The notes beneath the pieces are model-generated. The model was not told the DNA's origin. It was given only the letters and a program-made list of their open reading frames with translations, and did no database searches. The translations under genes were made by a program, and so were the position numbers. Positions 8,399-15,812 of a DNA stretch of 36,700 nt are shown piece by piece. The DNA comes from an uncultured Lachnospiraceae bacterium (GTDB lineage Bacteria > Bacillota > Clostridia > Lachnospirales > Lachnospiraceae), in assembly GCA_902765725.1 (NCBI GenBank), contig CACXAT010000020.1:1-36700 (forward strand). Reading direction: 5' to 3'. Within the stretch, counting starts at the first letter, position 1, and each line of letters begins with the position of its first letter.

Positions 8399-9511
8399 GA
8401 TCCGGATTCCGTTGACAGTCAGCTCGTCGGTGATGGGGATCACCAGGCAGCGCCTGCCGTCGATCATCCGCTCTTCGATCAGGTCGGAGCGGTCCGGGCT
8501 GACACTGATGCGGATATCCGGTGTGTGGACTTCAATCTTACTGGCCGCCATCACATTGGCTGCATGGATGCGGCCTTCCTCTCCGACGTTCTCGTCGTAG
8601 ACGGTGTCGAAGTCCTGCAGATCATCCTCTTTTACGCCGGCTTTGCTGAGGATCACCTTCACGTCATGCTTCCCGAAGGATACCGGATCGGGGTTTTCCT
8701 TTTCCTGCTCCGCCTTTTCCCTCAGCGTATCATGGATCATCAGGACATTTTCGAAGCTGCAGTTTTCACCAAGCGTCTGCTCCACTACCTGCTGGAAGGC
8801 TTCCTTCTGAAGTCCTGCCGTAAGCGGAAGAACGCAGCCGAGCACGCGGTCCGTGAAATCAAAATGCAGGTCTTCGGAGTCTTTTGAATAGTACAGTACG
8901 CTGTGGATATCATTACCGCGGTCATTGAATGCCGGGAACAGGAATCCCAGGACCGGCATGCCCACGATCCACTGGCGGTTCAGGCTGTGGAAGCTCTGGG
9001 TCTCACGGTCATAGGAGAGCGCGGGCTTTGCAAGATCCACAGGGCAGATGACTGCCTGGAAATAGTCGTAGACTTCATCGGAGGCGTCGAACATCTCCAG
9101 CTCGTCGGTCCCTTTTCCGGGAACGTCGTAGGCATTGGCGATCAGCAGGATCAGGTAGCTCTCGCCGGTGACGTAGCTGTCGATCACCTTTGTATAGAAT
9201 TCATCCAGAAGCTCGCTGTCCTCCAGATGGCTCTGACGCAGATCATACAGAAAACGCTCGGTGCCGCCCTCGGATTCGGACTCATCCGGGAATTCCATGT
9301 TCAGGAGATTCTTGCCGAGGGTCCCGGACAGGCTCTTCTTAAAGATATCCAGATATTTGAAGATCTCTTCTTCCTCCAGAATTCCGAAGCTCTGTGAGAA
9401 AGTGGTGATCTTTTCTTTTTCGGCGCTTACGTAGCATCCGCAGATCCTGGTGATAGTCTGGCGGGTGGGGTTCAGCTGTTTCCTGATCTCTGCGATCTCT
9501 TTCTTATTCAT
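8381..9511 (-). CDS. DUF4317 family protein
   Basis: A 376-residue protein of the DUF4317 family, known mostly from Clostridia and without an assigned function. The N-terminus MNKKEIAEIRKQLNPTRQ followed by TITRICGCYV is the family hallmark. No signal peptide or membrane helix is visible, so it is probably cytoplasmic. The start at 9511 is chosen because GGAGG (minus strand) sits a few bases upstream; the frame extends 27 codons further to 9592 but that part lacks a ribosome site and conserved sequence. It is the only gene on the minus strand in this window and is convergent with the NUDIX gene. A GGCTGC/GCAGCC hairpin (9561-9575) would lie in its 5' leader. Confidence 0.88.
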   Translation of the reverse strand: MNKKEIAEIRKQLNPTRQTITRICGCYVSAEKEKITTFSQSFGILEEEEIFKYLDIFKKSLSGTLGKNLLNMEFPDESESEGGTERFLYDLRQSHLEDSELLDEFYTKVIDSYVTGESYLILLIANAYDVPGKGTDELEMFDASDEVYDYFQAVICPVDLAKPALSYDRETQSFHSLNRQWIVGMPVLGFLFPAFNDRGNDIHSVLYYSKDSEDLHFDFTDRVLGCVLPLTAGLQKEAFQQVVEQTLGENCSFENVLMIHDTLREKAEQEKENPDPVSFGKHDVKVILSKAGVKEDDLQDFDTVYDENVGEEGRIHAANVMAASKIEVHTPDIRISVSPDRSDLIEERMIDGRRCLVIPITDELTVNGIRISQTGI

Positions 9512-9628
9512 GATCAACCTCCGGTTGTTTTGTTCATTTTTCTGCGGTCGTATCCGGCCGGGCTGCCGGGCAGCCGTGGTCAGGAAACACATTCTAACAC
9601 AGTTGACAGTTTTTTCACAGTTTTAATC

Positions 9629-9657
9629 TTGCGTGGCGATTTTAACTTTTTTATAAT
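9629..9657 (+). promoter_or_regulatory. Sigma-A type promoter for the fucO-like gene
   Basis: A perfect -10 TATAAT (9652-9657) is preceded at exactly 17 bp by TTGCGT (9629-9634). Another -35-like TTGACA sits at 9603-9608 but has no well-spaced -10. The flanking sequence is AT-rich, unlike the surrounding genes. Transcription would begin near 9664, about 45 bp before the start codon. Confidence 0.65.
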
Positions 9658-9709
9658 GCTTTCTGAAAGCAGCATTCTATCATTCTCAAGAAGAAAGAAG
9701 GAAATGAAT

Positions 9710-10855
9710 ATGGCTAACAGATTTATCCTTAATCCGGTTTCTTATCATGGAAAAGGCGCGATCGCGGAGATCCCGGGCATCGCGAAGAGAGAGGGCTTTA
9801 CCAAGGTCTTCGTAGCCTCTGATCCTGATCTTGTGAAGTTCGGCGTCACTGCGAAGGTGACGGATCTTCTTGATAAGGAGGGGATTGAGTATTCACTGTA
9901 TACCGATATCAAGCCGAACCCCACGATCGAGAACGTTCAGAACGGTGTAAAGGCTTTCAGAGAAGCCGGCGCTGATTCCATCATCGCGATCGGCGGCGGA
10001 TCCTCCATGGATACGGCCAAGGCGATCGGTATCATCATCACCAATCCGGAATTCGAAGATGTCCGCTCTCTGGAAGGTGTTGCTCCGACCAAGAATCACG
10101 CAGTGAAGACGATCGCAGTTCCGACGACTGCCGGCACAGCCGCAGAGGTTACCATCAACTACGTAATCACGGATGTTGAGAAGGAAAGAAAGTTCGTCTG
10201 TGTCGATGAGCATGATATCCCGGAATACGCGGTTGTCGATCCGGAGATGATGTCCTCCATGCCCAAGGGCCTTACCGCTTCCACCGGTATGGACGCGCTG
10301 ACCCACGCAATTGAGGGTTATACCACCAAGGGCGCATGGGAACTGTCTGATATGTTCCATATCGAAGCGATCCGCCTGATCGGCAAGCATCTGAGAGACG
10401 CTGTCAACAATGAGACCTCCGGACGTGAGGGAATGGCTCTCGGACAGTACATCGCCGGAATGGGATTCTCCAATGTCGGCCTTGGCATCGACCACGCGAT
10501 GGCTCATACCCTGTCTGCTCATTATGACACTCCCCATGGTATTGCCTGCGCGATGTTCCTGCCCATCACCATGGAATTCAACAGAGACTACACCGGCGAG
10601 CGCTATCGTGAGATCGCCCGTGCTCTCGGAGTAAAGGGTGTAGATGAGATGTCCCAGGAAGAGTACCGCGACGCTGCCATCAACGCAGTCAGACAGCTCT
10701 CCGAGGATGTGGGCATCCCGAAGAAGAATGAGAAGATCCGTGAAGAGGATCTGGACCAGCTGGCAACTGACGCGCTCAATGACGCATGCTATCCCGGCAA
10801 TCCGAGAGAAGCTGACAAGGATCAGGTCATTGCCATGTTCCGTCAACTGATGTAA
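9710..10855 (+). CDS. fucO: Iron-containing alcohol dehydrogenase, lactaldehyde reductase (FucO-like)
   Basis: A 381-residue group III alcohol dehydrogenase. From MANRFILNP through the TTAGTAAEVTINYVITD block to the end CYPGNPREA it follows E. coli FucO, which reduces L-lactaldehyde to 1,2-propanediol with NADH. The nucleotide-binding motif GGGSSMDTAKAIG starts at 95. The metal ligands are Asp195, His199, His262 and His276 (DALTHAIEG, DHAMAH, TPHG). The ATG at 9710 has AAGGA seven bases upstream; ATG at 9704 is too close and longer extensions lack a ribosome site. The gene is monocistronic, with its own promoter and a terminator. No fucose or rhamnose catabolic genes are in the window, so the substrate is inferred from homology. 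Confidence 0.92.
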   Translation: MANRFILNPVSYHGKGAIAEIPGIAKREGFTKVFVASDPDLVKFGVTAKVTDLLDKEGIEYSLYTDIKPNPTIENVQNGVKAFREAGADSIIAIGGGSSMDTAKAIGIIITNPEFEDVRSLEGVAPTKNHAVKTIAVPTTAGTAAEVTINYVITDVEKERKFVCVDEHDIPEYAVVDPEMMSSMPKGLTASTGMDALTHAIEGYTTKGAWELSDMFHIEAIRLIGKHLRDAVNNETSGREGMALGQYIAGMGFSNVGLGIDHAMAHTLSAHYDTPHGIACAMFLPITMEFNRDYTGERYREIARALGVKGVDEMSQEEYRDAAINAVRQLSEDVGIPKKNEKIREEDLDQLATDALNDACYPGNPREADKDQVIAMFRQLM

Positions 10856-10865
10856 GCATCTTTAT

Positions 10866-10887
10866 GGCACGCAGAACCTGGCGTGCC
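10866..10887 (+). other. Hairpin downstream of fucO
   Basis: GGCACGC (10866-10872) and GCGTGCC (10881-10887) form a perfect 7-bp stem with an 8-base loop. No T run follows, so it more likely protects the mRNA 3' end or assists the terminator at 10908. Confidence 0.55.
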
Positions 10888-10907
10888 GCACTGGTATGCA
10901 GGATGGA

Positions 10908-10940
10908 GAGCACCGGCCCCTGGGGACCGGTGCTCCTTTC
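10908..10940 (+). terminator. Terminator after fucO
   Basis: GAGCACCGG (10908-10916) pairs perfectly with CCGGTGCTC (10927-10935) around a 10-base loop and is followed by CTTTC. The T tract is short but the stem is very stable. Confidence 0.75.
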
Positions 10941-10996
10941 ATATATCAGAGGATCGAATCAATAAGGCGTTCATACTCGCGTACTGTGCGGGAATA

Positions 10997-11005
10997 TGGT
11001 ATGAT
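10997..11005 (+). promoter_or_regulatory. Extended -10 promoter candidate for the MscS gene
   Basis: TGG-TATGAT (10997-11005) fits the extended -10 pattern TGnTATAAT. No convincing -35 is found at 17 bp. It lies about 50 bp before the start at 11057 and after the fucO terminator, where a promoter is expected. Confidence 0.45.
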
Positions 11006-11056
11006 GGATAAGCTGTACACTGAGAAATCTGCCAGTAATTGTGAGGCGGTGACTGT

Positions 11057-12031
11057 ATGCCGGATTTATTTCAACAGATCTTTCCGATCCATCTGTTTGG
11101 AAAAATGATGCTGACGATGACGGAAGAGGGAACCTTGCTGAATAATGAGTACACACAGGAGATCAAGGACGGGGCCGAGGCTGCCTGGTCTACGGTCTTC
11201 TCATCCAAGTTTTTCTATGTCATCCTTCTTGTGGTCATAATGGGGGTCCTGTTCAAGGTGGTAGACCTCGTCGCGAAGACCATAAGGAAGCGCAATTCGA
11301 ATCCGATGGTGGTGTTTCTGGCTGGTCTTCTGAAGGGGATCATCGCCATCGTCATTCTCATCCGGATCATCAATCTGTTTTACGTGCTCAAGGGTATCGC
11401 TGAGCAGCTCCTGATGTCCTCCTCTCTGGTGGTGGTCGTCCTGGGCTTTGTCTTCCAGGAGGGGCTGACCAACATTGTCCACGGGTTCATCCTGTCGGTC
11501 TCCAAACCCTTCCAGATCGGCGACCGGGTCATGGTCACGATCGACGGGATCACTCTGACCGGATACATCCGGACCATGGGTCTGAGATCCACGACGATCC
11601 AGAATGTGGAGAACAATGCGATGGTCAGCGTTCCCAACGCAAAGATGGATCTGGGGATGATCCAGAACAATTATCTGGAGGTGACGGATTCCAGTTCGGC
11701 CTTCCTGGATCTGTCCGTAACCTATGAGTCGGATCTGGAGGAGGCGCTGGAACTGGTCGGACGCTGTATCGCGGACAATCCGTATGTATCGGCGGAAAGT
11801 ATCCGGACTCAGAACCTCGATCCGCCGATGGTCCTTGTCCGGAATTTTGCGGATTCGGGGATCGATATAAGAGGGATCGTAAAGACACGCACGGTGGAAG
11901 AGAACTTCGCGGCCTGCTCACAGATCAGAAGAGCAGTCAAGAAGGCAGTCGACGAGAGCCCGTCGGTGTTCTTTGCCTATCCGCATGTACACCTTGTCAC
12001 CGGGGAGGATTCGAATGGAACGGCATCATGA
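11057..12031 (+). CDS. MscS-family mechanosensitive ion channel
   Basis: A 324-residue small-conductance mechanosensitive channel protein, which releases solutes during hypo-osmotic shock. Hydrophobic segments lie at about 50-68, 84-106 and 112-145; the last, LVVVVLGFVFQEGLTNIVHG, is the pore-lining helix. FQIGDRVMV and the following beta-domain with RTMGLRSTTIQNVENNAMVSVPNAKM are family signatures, and the C-terminal alpha-beta vestibule follows. GAGG at 11042 supports the ATG at 11057. Its last 17 bases overlap the next gene, whose ribosome site is inside this coding sequence. Confidence 0.94.
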   Translation: MPDLFQQIFPIHLFGKMMLTMTEEGTLLNNEYTQEIKDGAEAAWSTVFSSKFFYVILLVVIMGVLFKVVDLVAKTIRKRNSNPMVVFLAGLLKGIIAIVILIRIINLFYVLKGIAEQLLMSSSLVVVVLGFVFQEGLTNIVHGFILSVSKPFQIGDRVMVTIDGITLTGYIRTMGLRSTTIQNVENNAMVSVPNAKMDLGMIQNNYLEVTDSSSAFLDLSVTYESDLEEALELVGRCIADNPYVSAESIRTQNLDPPMVLVRNFADSGIDIRGIVKTRTVEENFAACSQIRRAVKKAVDESPSVFFAYPHVHLVTGEDSNGTAS

Positions 12032-12851
12032 CACGTTCAGAATCCGCCTGAAACAGCATCGTGACGCCGTCAGGATCCGCAAGGCGGTTCTTCTGGCGCT
12101 GCTGTTTGTGATTCTCTTCTCCTTCGGGGCAGCGGCCAAAAGTGCCCGGTCCTGCACACCGAAGCAGGCTGCGGCCTGGATCAGGACCCTTGCCGGTAAA
12201 GCTGTCTATTACTGGAATCCCAGGTCCAATGCCCAGTGCACCGAGCTGGTCTGCTGCTATTACATGCATTTTGACGCAACCGTTCCGGATACGGATGCCT
12301 GGCAGTATTCAGAGGCAAAGCCGCCCTCCGGGTGGAAGAGGATCCCGTACTACGAGGGATTTGCGGCCCAGGCCGGCGATGTGGCGGTCTGGACGGGAGG
12401 AAGCTACGGGCATGTGGCGCTCATCGTATCTGCGGACGCGTCTTCATTTCTGTCGCTGGACCAGAACATGAACGGGAGGCATTACGCGGCCTTCTACCGG
12501 CATTCTTATGCAGGAGAAGGAGCGCTGGAATTCTGGGGAGTGATCAGGCCGCCCTTCAGGAAGGGGAAGAAGGACAGTCATGCCACATCCTCCGGAAGAA
12601 AGATCCGTAGCTGTGCTTATTTTTACAGAGGAAGCAGCAGGAATCTCGCGGTCGGGGACATACAGATTGTGACCCGCAGGGGCAGGATCACCTGCCGGTG
12701 CAGTGTGTACCTGGGAGACAAGCTGCTTGACAGGAAGAAGTACAGTGTCAGGTGTGTTGTAAACAGGAAAAATAAGACCGTCACCTGCTGTATTACCGGT
12801 AAAGGAAAATACAGAAAGTGCAGGGGAAAGGTCAGGGTACCGATAAGCTGA
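12015..12851 (+). CDS. Secreted CHAP-domain protein with Cys-rich C-terminal module
   Basis: A 278-residue exported protein. Residues 22-41 form a signal peptide or anchor after a basic N-terminus. The CHAP domain (about 47-178) has the nucleophile in QCTELV (Cys75), His133 in YGHVALI and LDQNMNG near 148 as the likely third catalytic site, so a peptidoglycan amidase or endopeptidase is expected. Residues 195-278 form a basic module with seven cysteines; its ending, ITGKGKYRKCRGKVRVPI, resembles the GKGNYTG-type beta repeats of clostridial surface proteins. GGGGAGG at 12002-12008 fixes the start at 12015. It overlaps the channel gene by 17 bp, implying coupled translation. Confidence 0.88.
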   Translation: MERHHDTFRIRLKQHRDAVRIRKAVLLALLFVILFSFGAAAKSARSCTPKQAAAWIRTLAGKAVYYWNPRSNAQCTELVCCYYMHFDATVPDTDAWQYSEAKPPSGWKRIPYYEGFAAQAGDVAVWTGGSYGHVALIVSADASSFLSLDQNMNGRHYAAFYRHSYAGEGALEFWGVIRPPFRKGKKDSHATSSGRKIRSCAYFYRGSSRNLAVGDIQIVTRRGRITCRCSVYLGDKLLDRKKYSVRCVVNRKNKTVTCCITGKGKYRKCRGKVRVPIS

Positions 12852-12883
12852 GGAAAACTTTAGGAGAAACGCAGACTGTTCTG

Positions 12884-12892
12884 TGTTATACT
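12884..12892 (+). promoter_or_regulatory. Extended -10 promoter candidate for the cdaA unit
   Basis: TGT-TATACT (12884-12892) matches TGnTATAAT. No clear -35 at the standard distance. It is the best promoter-like site in the 89-bp gap before the small membrane protein and cdaA. Confidence 0.45.
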
Positions 12893-12940
12893 CTTTAAAA
12901 GACAGCAGACAGATCCGGACGCAGAGGGGAGTGCGTATCC

Positions 12941-13594
12941 ATGGTATCGCAGGAAAAGATAAGACTGATGACGAGGCTTGCAATCCTCGAGAAGCAGCAT
13001 GGCAGACAGATCCGGAAGGCAGAGAATGCATTTCGGATTGATTTGCTGACCAATCCCGTCTGGAAGATGGGATTTTTTGCGTCGCTCCTGTTTGCGGCGG
13101 CGGCCGCCATCCTCATGGCGCTCAATATCAACATGTTCCTGGACGCTTTTGCCTCAGGACAGCTGAAGAGCCTGATCATGGTCGTGCTGATCGCCTACAG
13201 CAGCATACTGCTGATCACGATTCTGATCGCCGCCGTGCGATCCTACGGCTCCTACAGGAAGTCGCTGTATTACCAGAAGCAGTACCGCAGCCTGCTTGAG
13301 AAGATCCGGAGATTTGATGCAGAGGGCAGGAGGGGATCCTCCAGATACGCATCCGGCCCTGAGGCATCTTCGAGATACGCATCCGGTCCTGAAGCCTCCC
13401 GGCAGACATCCTACGGATATCGTCCGCCCCAGGACGAGGAGGACGACTGGGAGGATGAGCCTTCCAGGCAGCGCGGCCGGGGAAACGGAAACAGGAGAGA
13501 AGACCTCGACTACAGGCATATGCAGACGCTTGAGTTCGAGGATGATGAATATATCTATTACGTTGAGGCAACACCGAAGAGAGGAGGAAGATGA
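12941..13594 (+). CDS. Two-helix membrane protein of unknown function, upstream of cdaA
   Basis: Not recognised as a named family. The 217 residues comprise a basic N-terminal region, membrane helices at about 43-64 and 75-98, a short basic helix rich in Tyr/Arg/Lys (100-130), a low-complexity part with two tandem copies of SSRYASGPEA (133-152), an acidic patch (PQDEEDDWEDEP), an Arg/Gly/Asn patch and an acidic, tyrosine-rich ending (LEFEDDEYIYYVEATP). The long C-terminal tail would face the cytoplasm if the N-terminus does. GGGGAG precedes the ATG at 12941. It stops 2 bp before the cdaA start, so it is probably cotranscribed with the c-di-AMP synthase and could influence it; that is inference. 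Confidence 0.75.
   Translation: MVSQEKIRLMTRLAILEKQHGRQIRKAENAFRIDLLTNPVWKMGFFASLLFAAAAAILMALNINMFLDAFASGQLKSLIMVVLIAYSSILLITILIAAVRSYGSYRKSLYYQKQYRSLLEKIRRFDAEGRRGSSRYASGPEASSRYASGPEASRQTSYGYRPPQDEEDDWEDEPSRQRGRGNGNRREDLDYRHMQTLEFEDDEYIYYVEATPKRGGR
13337..13396 (+). repeat. Tandem 30-bp coding repeat (two copies)
   Basis: Two adjacent 30-bp units, 13337-13366 and 13367-13396, both encode SSRYASGPEA with several synonymous differences. Copy number in this cytoplasmic tail could vary between strains. Confidence 0.85.
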
Positions 13595-13596
13595 GG

Positions 13597-14463
13597 ATGA
13601 GCAGTCTGACAGCATGGATCGACTCCCATCTTAATTTTCTGCGTCTTCCGAATGTGACAGTCACCCCGACCGATATCGTCGAGATCCTGATCCTGGCCTG
13701 GCTGGTATACAATATCCTGAACTGGATCAAGACATCCCACGCATGGACGCTCCTTCGAGGGATCCTGATCATAGCGGCGGCCCTGGGCGCAATCTATCTG
13801 CTTCAGATGGATACTCTGATCTATATCATCAATCAGGGAATGAGCATCGTGATCATCACACTGGTGGTCGTGTTCCAGCCGGAGCTTAGGAAAGTCCTGG
13901 AGTCACTGGGTGAGCGGGAGATTCTGAATCATTCATTTCTCTTCGGACAGAACCGGAACGCAGCCGGGAGATTCTCCGACAGGACCGTGGACGAACTGGT
14001 CCGCGCCTGCGTCGAGATGTCTGCCGAGCGTACCGGCGCCCTGATCGTGATCGAGCAGAACGAGAATCTTCATGAATATGAGAGGACAGGGATCGAGATC
14101 GACGCGCTGGTGACGAGCCAGCTTCTGATCAATATTTTTGAGCACAATACGCCGCTTCACGACGGCGCCGTGATCGTGCGGGGCGATCGTGTTACGGCGG
14201 CCACCTGCTATCTCCCTCTGTCGGACAACAAATCTCTGTCCAAGGCACTGGGCACCAGACACCGCGCGGGTGTCGGCGTGTCTGAGATGACCGACTCCTT
14301 CACGATCATCGTATCTGAGGAGACGGGTGGTATCTCTGTGGCGTACAAGGGAGAACTGCAGAGAAATATTACGGAGAAGGTGCTCCGCGACCGTCTGGTG
14401 GAGCTGCAGAACAAAGCAGTCGTACAGAAGAAAAAGAAGCGCAGGACAAGGAGGGCAGGATAA
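13597..14463 (+). CDS. cdaA: Diadenylate cyclase CdaA
   Basis: CdaA condenses two ATP into c-di-AMP, the second messenger controlling potassium, osmolyte and wall homeostasis. This 288-residue copy has the standard layout: three hydrophobic segments within residues 25-95, then the DAC domain. The active-site motifs are DGA (189-191) in PLHDGAVIVRG and RHRAG (221-225), followed by SEETGGISVAYKGEL. The C-terminus is strongly basic. AGGAGG at 13582-13587 gives better spacing to ATG 13597 than to ATG 13591, so the start is MSSLTAW. The TAA stop shares one base with the cdaR start (TAATG), typical translational coupling. Confidence 0.96.
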   Translation: MSSLTAWIDSHLNFLRLPNVTVTPTDIVEILILAWLVYNILNWIKTSHAWTLLRGILIIAAALGAIYLLQMDTLIYIINQGMSIVIITLVVVFQPELRKVLESLGEREILNHSFLFGQNRNAAGRFSDRTVDELVRACVEMSAERTGALIVIEQNENLHEYERTGIEIDALVTSQLLINIFEHNTPLHDGAVIVRGDRVTAATCYLPLSDNKSLSKALGTRHRAGVGVSEMTDSFTIIVSEETGGISVAYKGELQRNITEKVLRDRLVELQNKAVVQKKKKRRTRRAG

Positions 14464-15776
14464 TGGCACATAAGATCCGTCAGGCCCTTCTGGGCAACCT
14501 GTGGCTGAAGTTTCTCTCCCTGGTCATCGGGGCGGCGATCTGGATGATGGTGTCCAACGCGGACAATCCCACCAGAACACAGCTGTTTACCAACATACCG
14601 ATCAATATTATCAATCAGGATCAGATCGCGGACATCGGCAAGGTCGTTGAGCCGGAGGGCAGCTCTGTTGTCACTCTCAGGGTCACGGAAAAGAGGTCTG
14701 TCCTTGAGAGACTGAGCAAGTCCGGAACCGCATTCTATGTGGAGGCGGACCTGAATAATATCACTGCGCTCAATACGGTTCCGCTGACGGTCACCTGTTC
14801 CAATCCATCGGTGACCTGGGACGAGATCGATATCTCTCCCTCCAGTCTGAAGGTTACGCTGGAGGATAAGGTGGAGCAGACCTATGTCGCGTCCGTATCG
14901 GTTGACGGCTCCGCGTCCAGCGGATACGAAGTCGGCAGCACTTCGATCCTCGAGGGCAAGAATATTGTCATCGCAGGTCCGAGGTCGCTGATGAATATCA
15001 TCAACCAGGTCGTGGCTCCGATCAATGTGGCCGGAATGGAAGAGGATTCGGTCCTGAGCGGCATTCTGAAGGTGTACGACAAGAACGGAGCTGCCTTTAC
15101 CGAGTCTCAGCTGTCCAGCCTGGAATTCAAGGATGAGCTGGGCAATGTCATAGCGGATCATACCGTCAGTGTCAGTGTGGATCTGTGGAAGATCAAGACG
15201 GATGTCCCGATCGTTGTCACGACAGAAGGCTCTCCGGCATGGGGATACAATGTGACCCGCATCACGACCATCCCCGAGACGATCAGTGTCGCCGGAACCG
15301 ACGAGGCTCTGGAGCTGCTCGGAGCAGAGTTTAATGTTGCCGAGCCTGTGATCGTGAGCGGTGCGAAGGAGACCGTGTCTGAGGAGATCGATCTGAGCAC
15401 CACCCTGTCCGGTATGGAAGGGATCAAGCTGATCACGGATGCGGACCCGACGGTCCAGGTGTCTGTGGTGATCGAGGCGAACGGAGACGTTACGCTCCCG
15501 GTCCCGCTCAGCAACATTCGTTTTGATAACAGACCGGACAAGATGAACCTGGTGGTGACACCGGCGGATGAAGTCTCGGTCAAGGTGCATCCGCTGTCTG
15601 CGGACGCGGCTGCCCTGACAGCAGATGACCTGGCTCTCAGCGCGGATCTTTCGGCCTGTGCCGAGGAAGGCAGCTATGAGATTCCGATCGCTGTTTCGCT
15701 GCCCGAGGGCTATGAGCTGGCAGAGAACGTCAGCATTACGGTAGTGTCGACCAGGCAGGAAGCACAGACAGAATAA
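14463..15776 (+). CDS. cdaR: CdaA regulator CdaR, YbbR-like domain protein
   Basis: A 437-residue protein with a single N-terminal membrane helix (about 13-30, NLWLKFLSLVIGAAIWMMVS) followed by an extracellular stretch of repeated YbbR-like beta domains. In Firmicutes this protein binds CdaA and modulates its cyclase activity. Repeats of the pattern with P-x-x-V-x-V-x-G and x-x-V-x-V-T-x-E are visible, for example ETISVAGTDEALELL. Coupled to cdaA by a TAATG overlap. In many Firmicutes glmM follows; here glycan-assembly genes follow instead. Confidence 0.93.
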   Translation: MAHKIRQALLGNLWLKFLSLVIGAAIWMMVSNADNPTRTQLFTNIPINIINQDQIADIGKVVEPEGSSVVTLRVTEKRSVLERLSKSGTAFYVEADLNNITALNTVPLTVTCSNPSVTWDEIDISPSSLKVTLEDKVEQTYVASVSVDGSASSGYEVGSTSILEGKNIVIAGPRSLMNIINQVVAPINVAGMEEDSVLSGILKVYDKNGAAFTESQLSSLEFKDELGNVIADHTVSVSVDLWKIKTDVPIVVTTEGSPAWGYNVTRITTIPETISVAGTDEALELLGAEFNVAEPVIVSGAKETVSEEIDLSTTLSGMEGIKLITDADPTVQVSVVIEANGDVTLPVPLSNIRFDNRPDKMNLVVTPADEVSVKVHPLSADAAALTADDLALSADLSACAEEGSYEIPIAVSLPEGYELAENVSITVVSTRQEAQTE

Positions 15777-15780
15777 GTAC

Positions 15781-15798
15781 ATGCCCTGGGGGCATTTT
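15781..15798 (+). terminator. Weak hairpin with T run at the cdaR/glycan-cluster boundary
   Basis: ATGCCC (15781-15786) pairs with GGGCAT (15790-15795) around a 3-base loop, followed by TTT. It fills the 36-bp gap before the glycan cluster and overlaps the region just before its ribosome site, so it could be a partial terminator or attenuator. Confidence 0.4.
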
Positions 15799-15812
15799 GG
15801 GGATTTCGGTTC

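Noticed and set aside
9512..9592. N-terminal extension of the DUF4317 protein
   Set aside because: The ribosome site GGAGG is directly before 9511, and the extension has no conserved sequence.
10896..11108. Small 70-codon gene downstream of fucO
   Set aside because: It runs through the terminator hairpin and the MscS start, has no ribosome site and no recognisable features.
14208..15782. Open frame of about 520 codons on the minus strand
   Set aside because: Antisense to cdaR and the cdaA end; the plus-strand genes are coupled and recognised.
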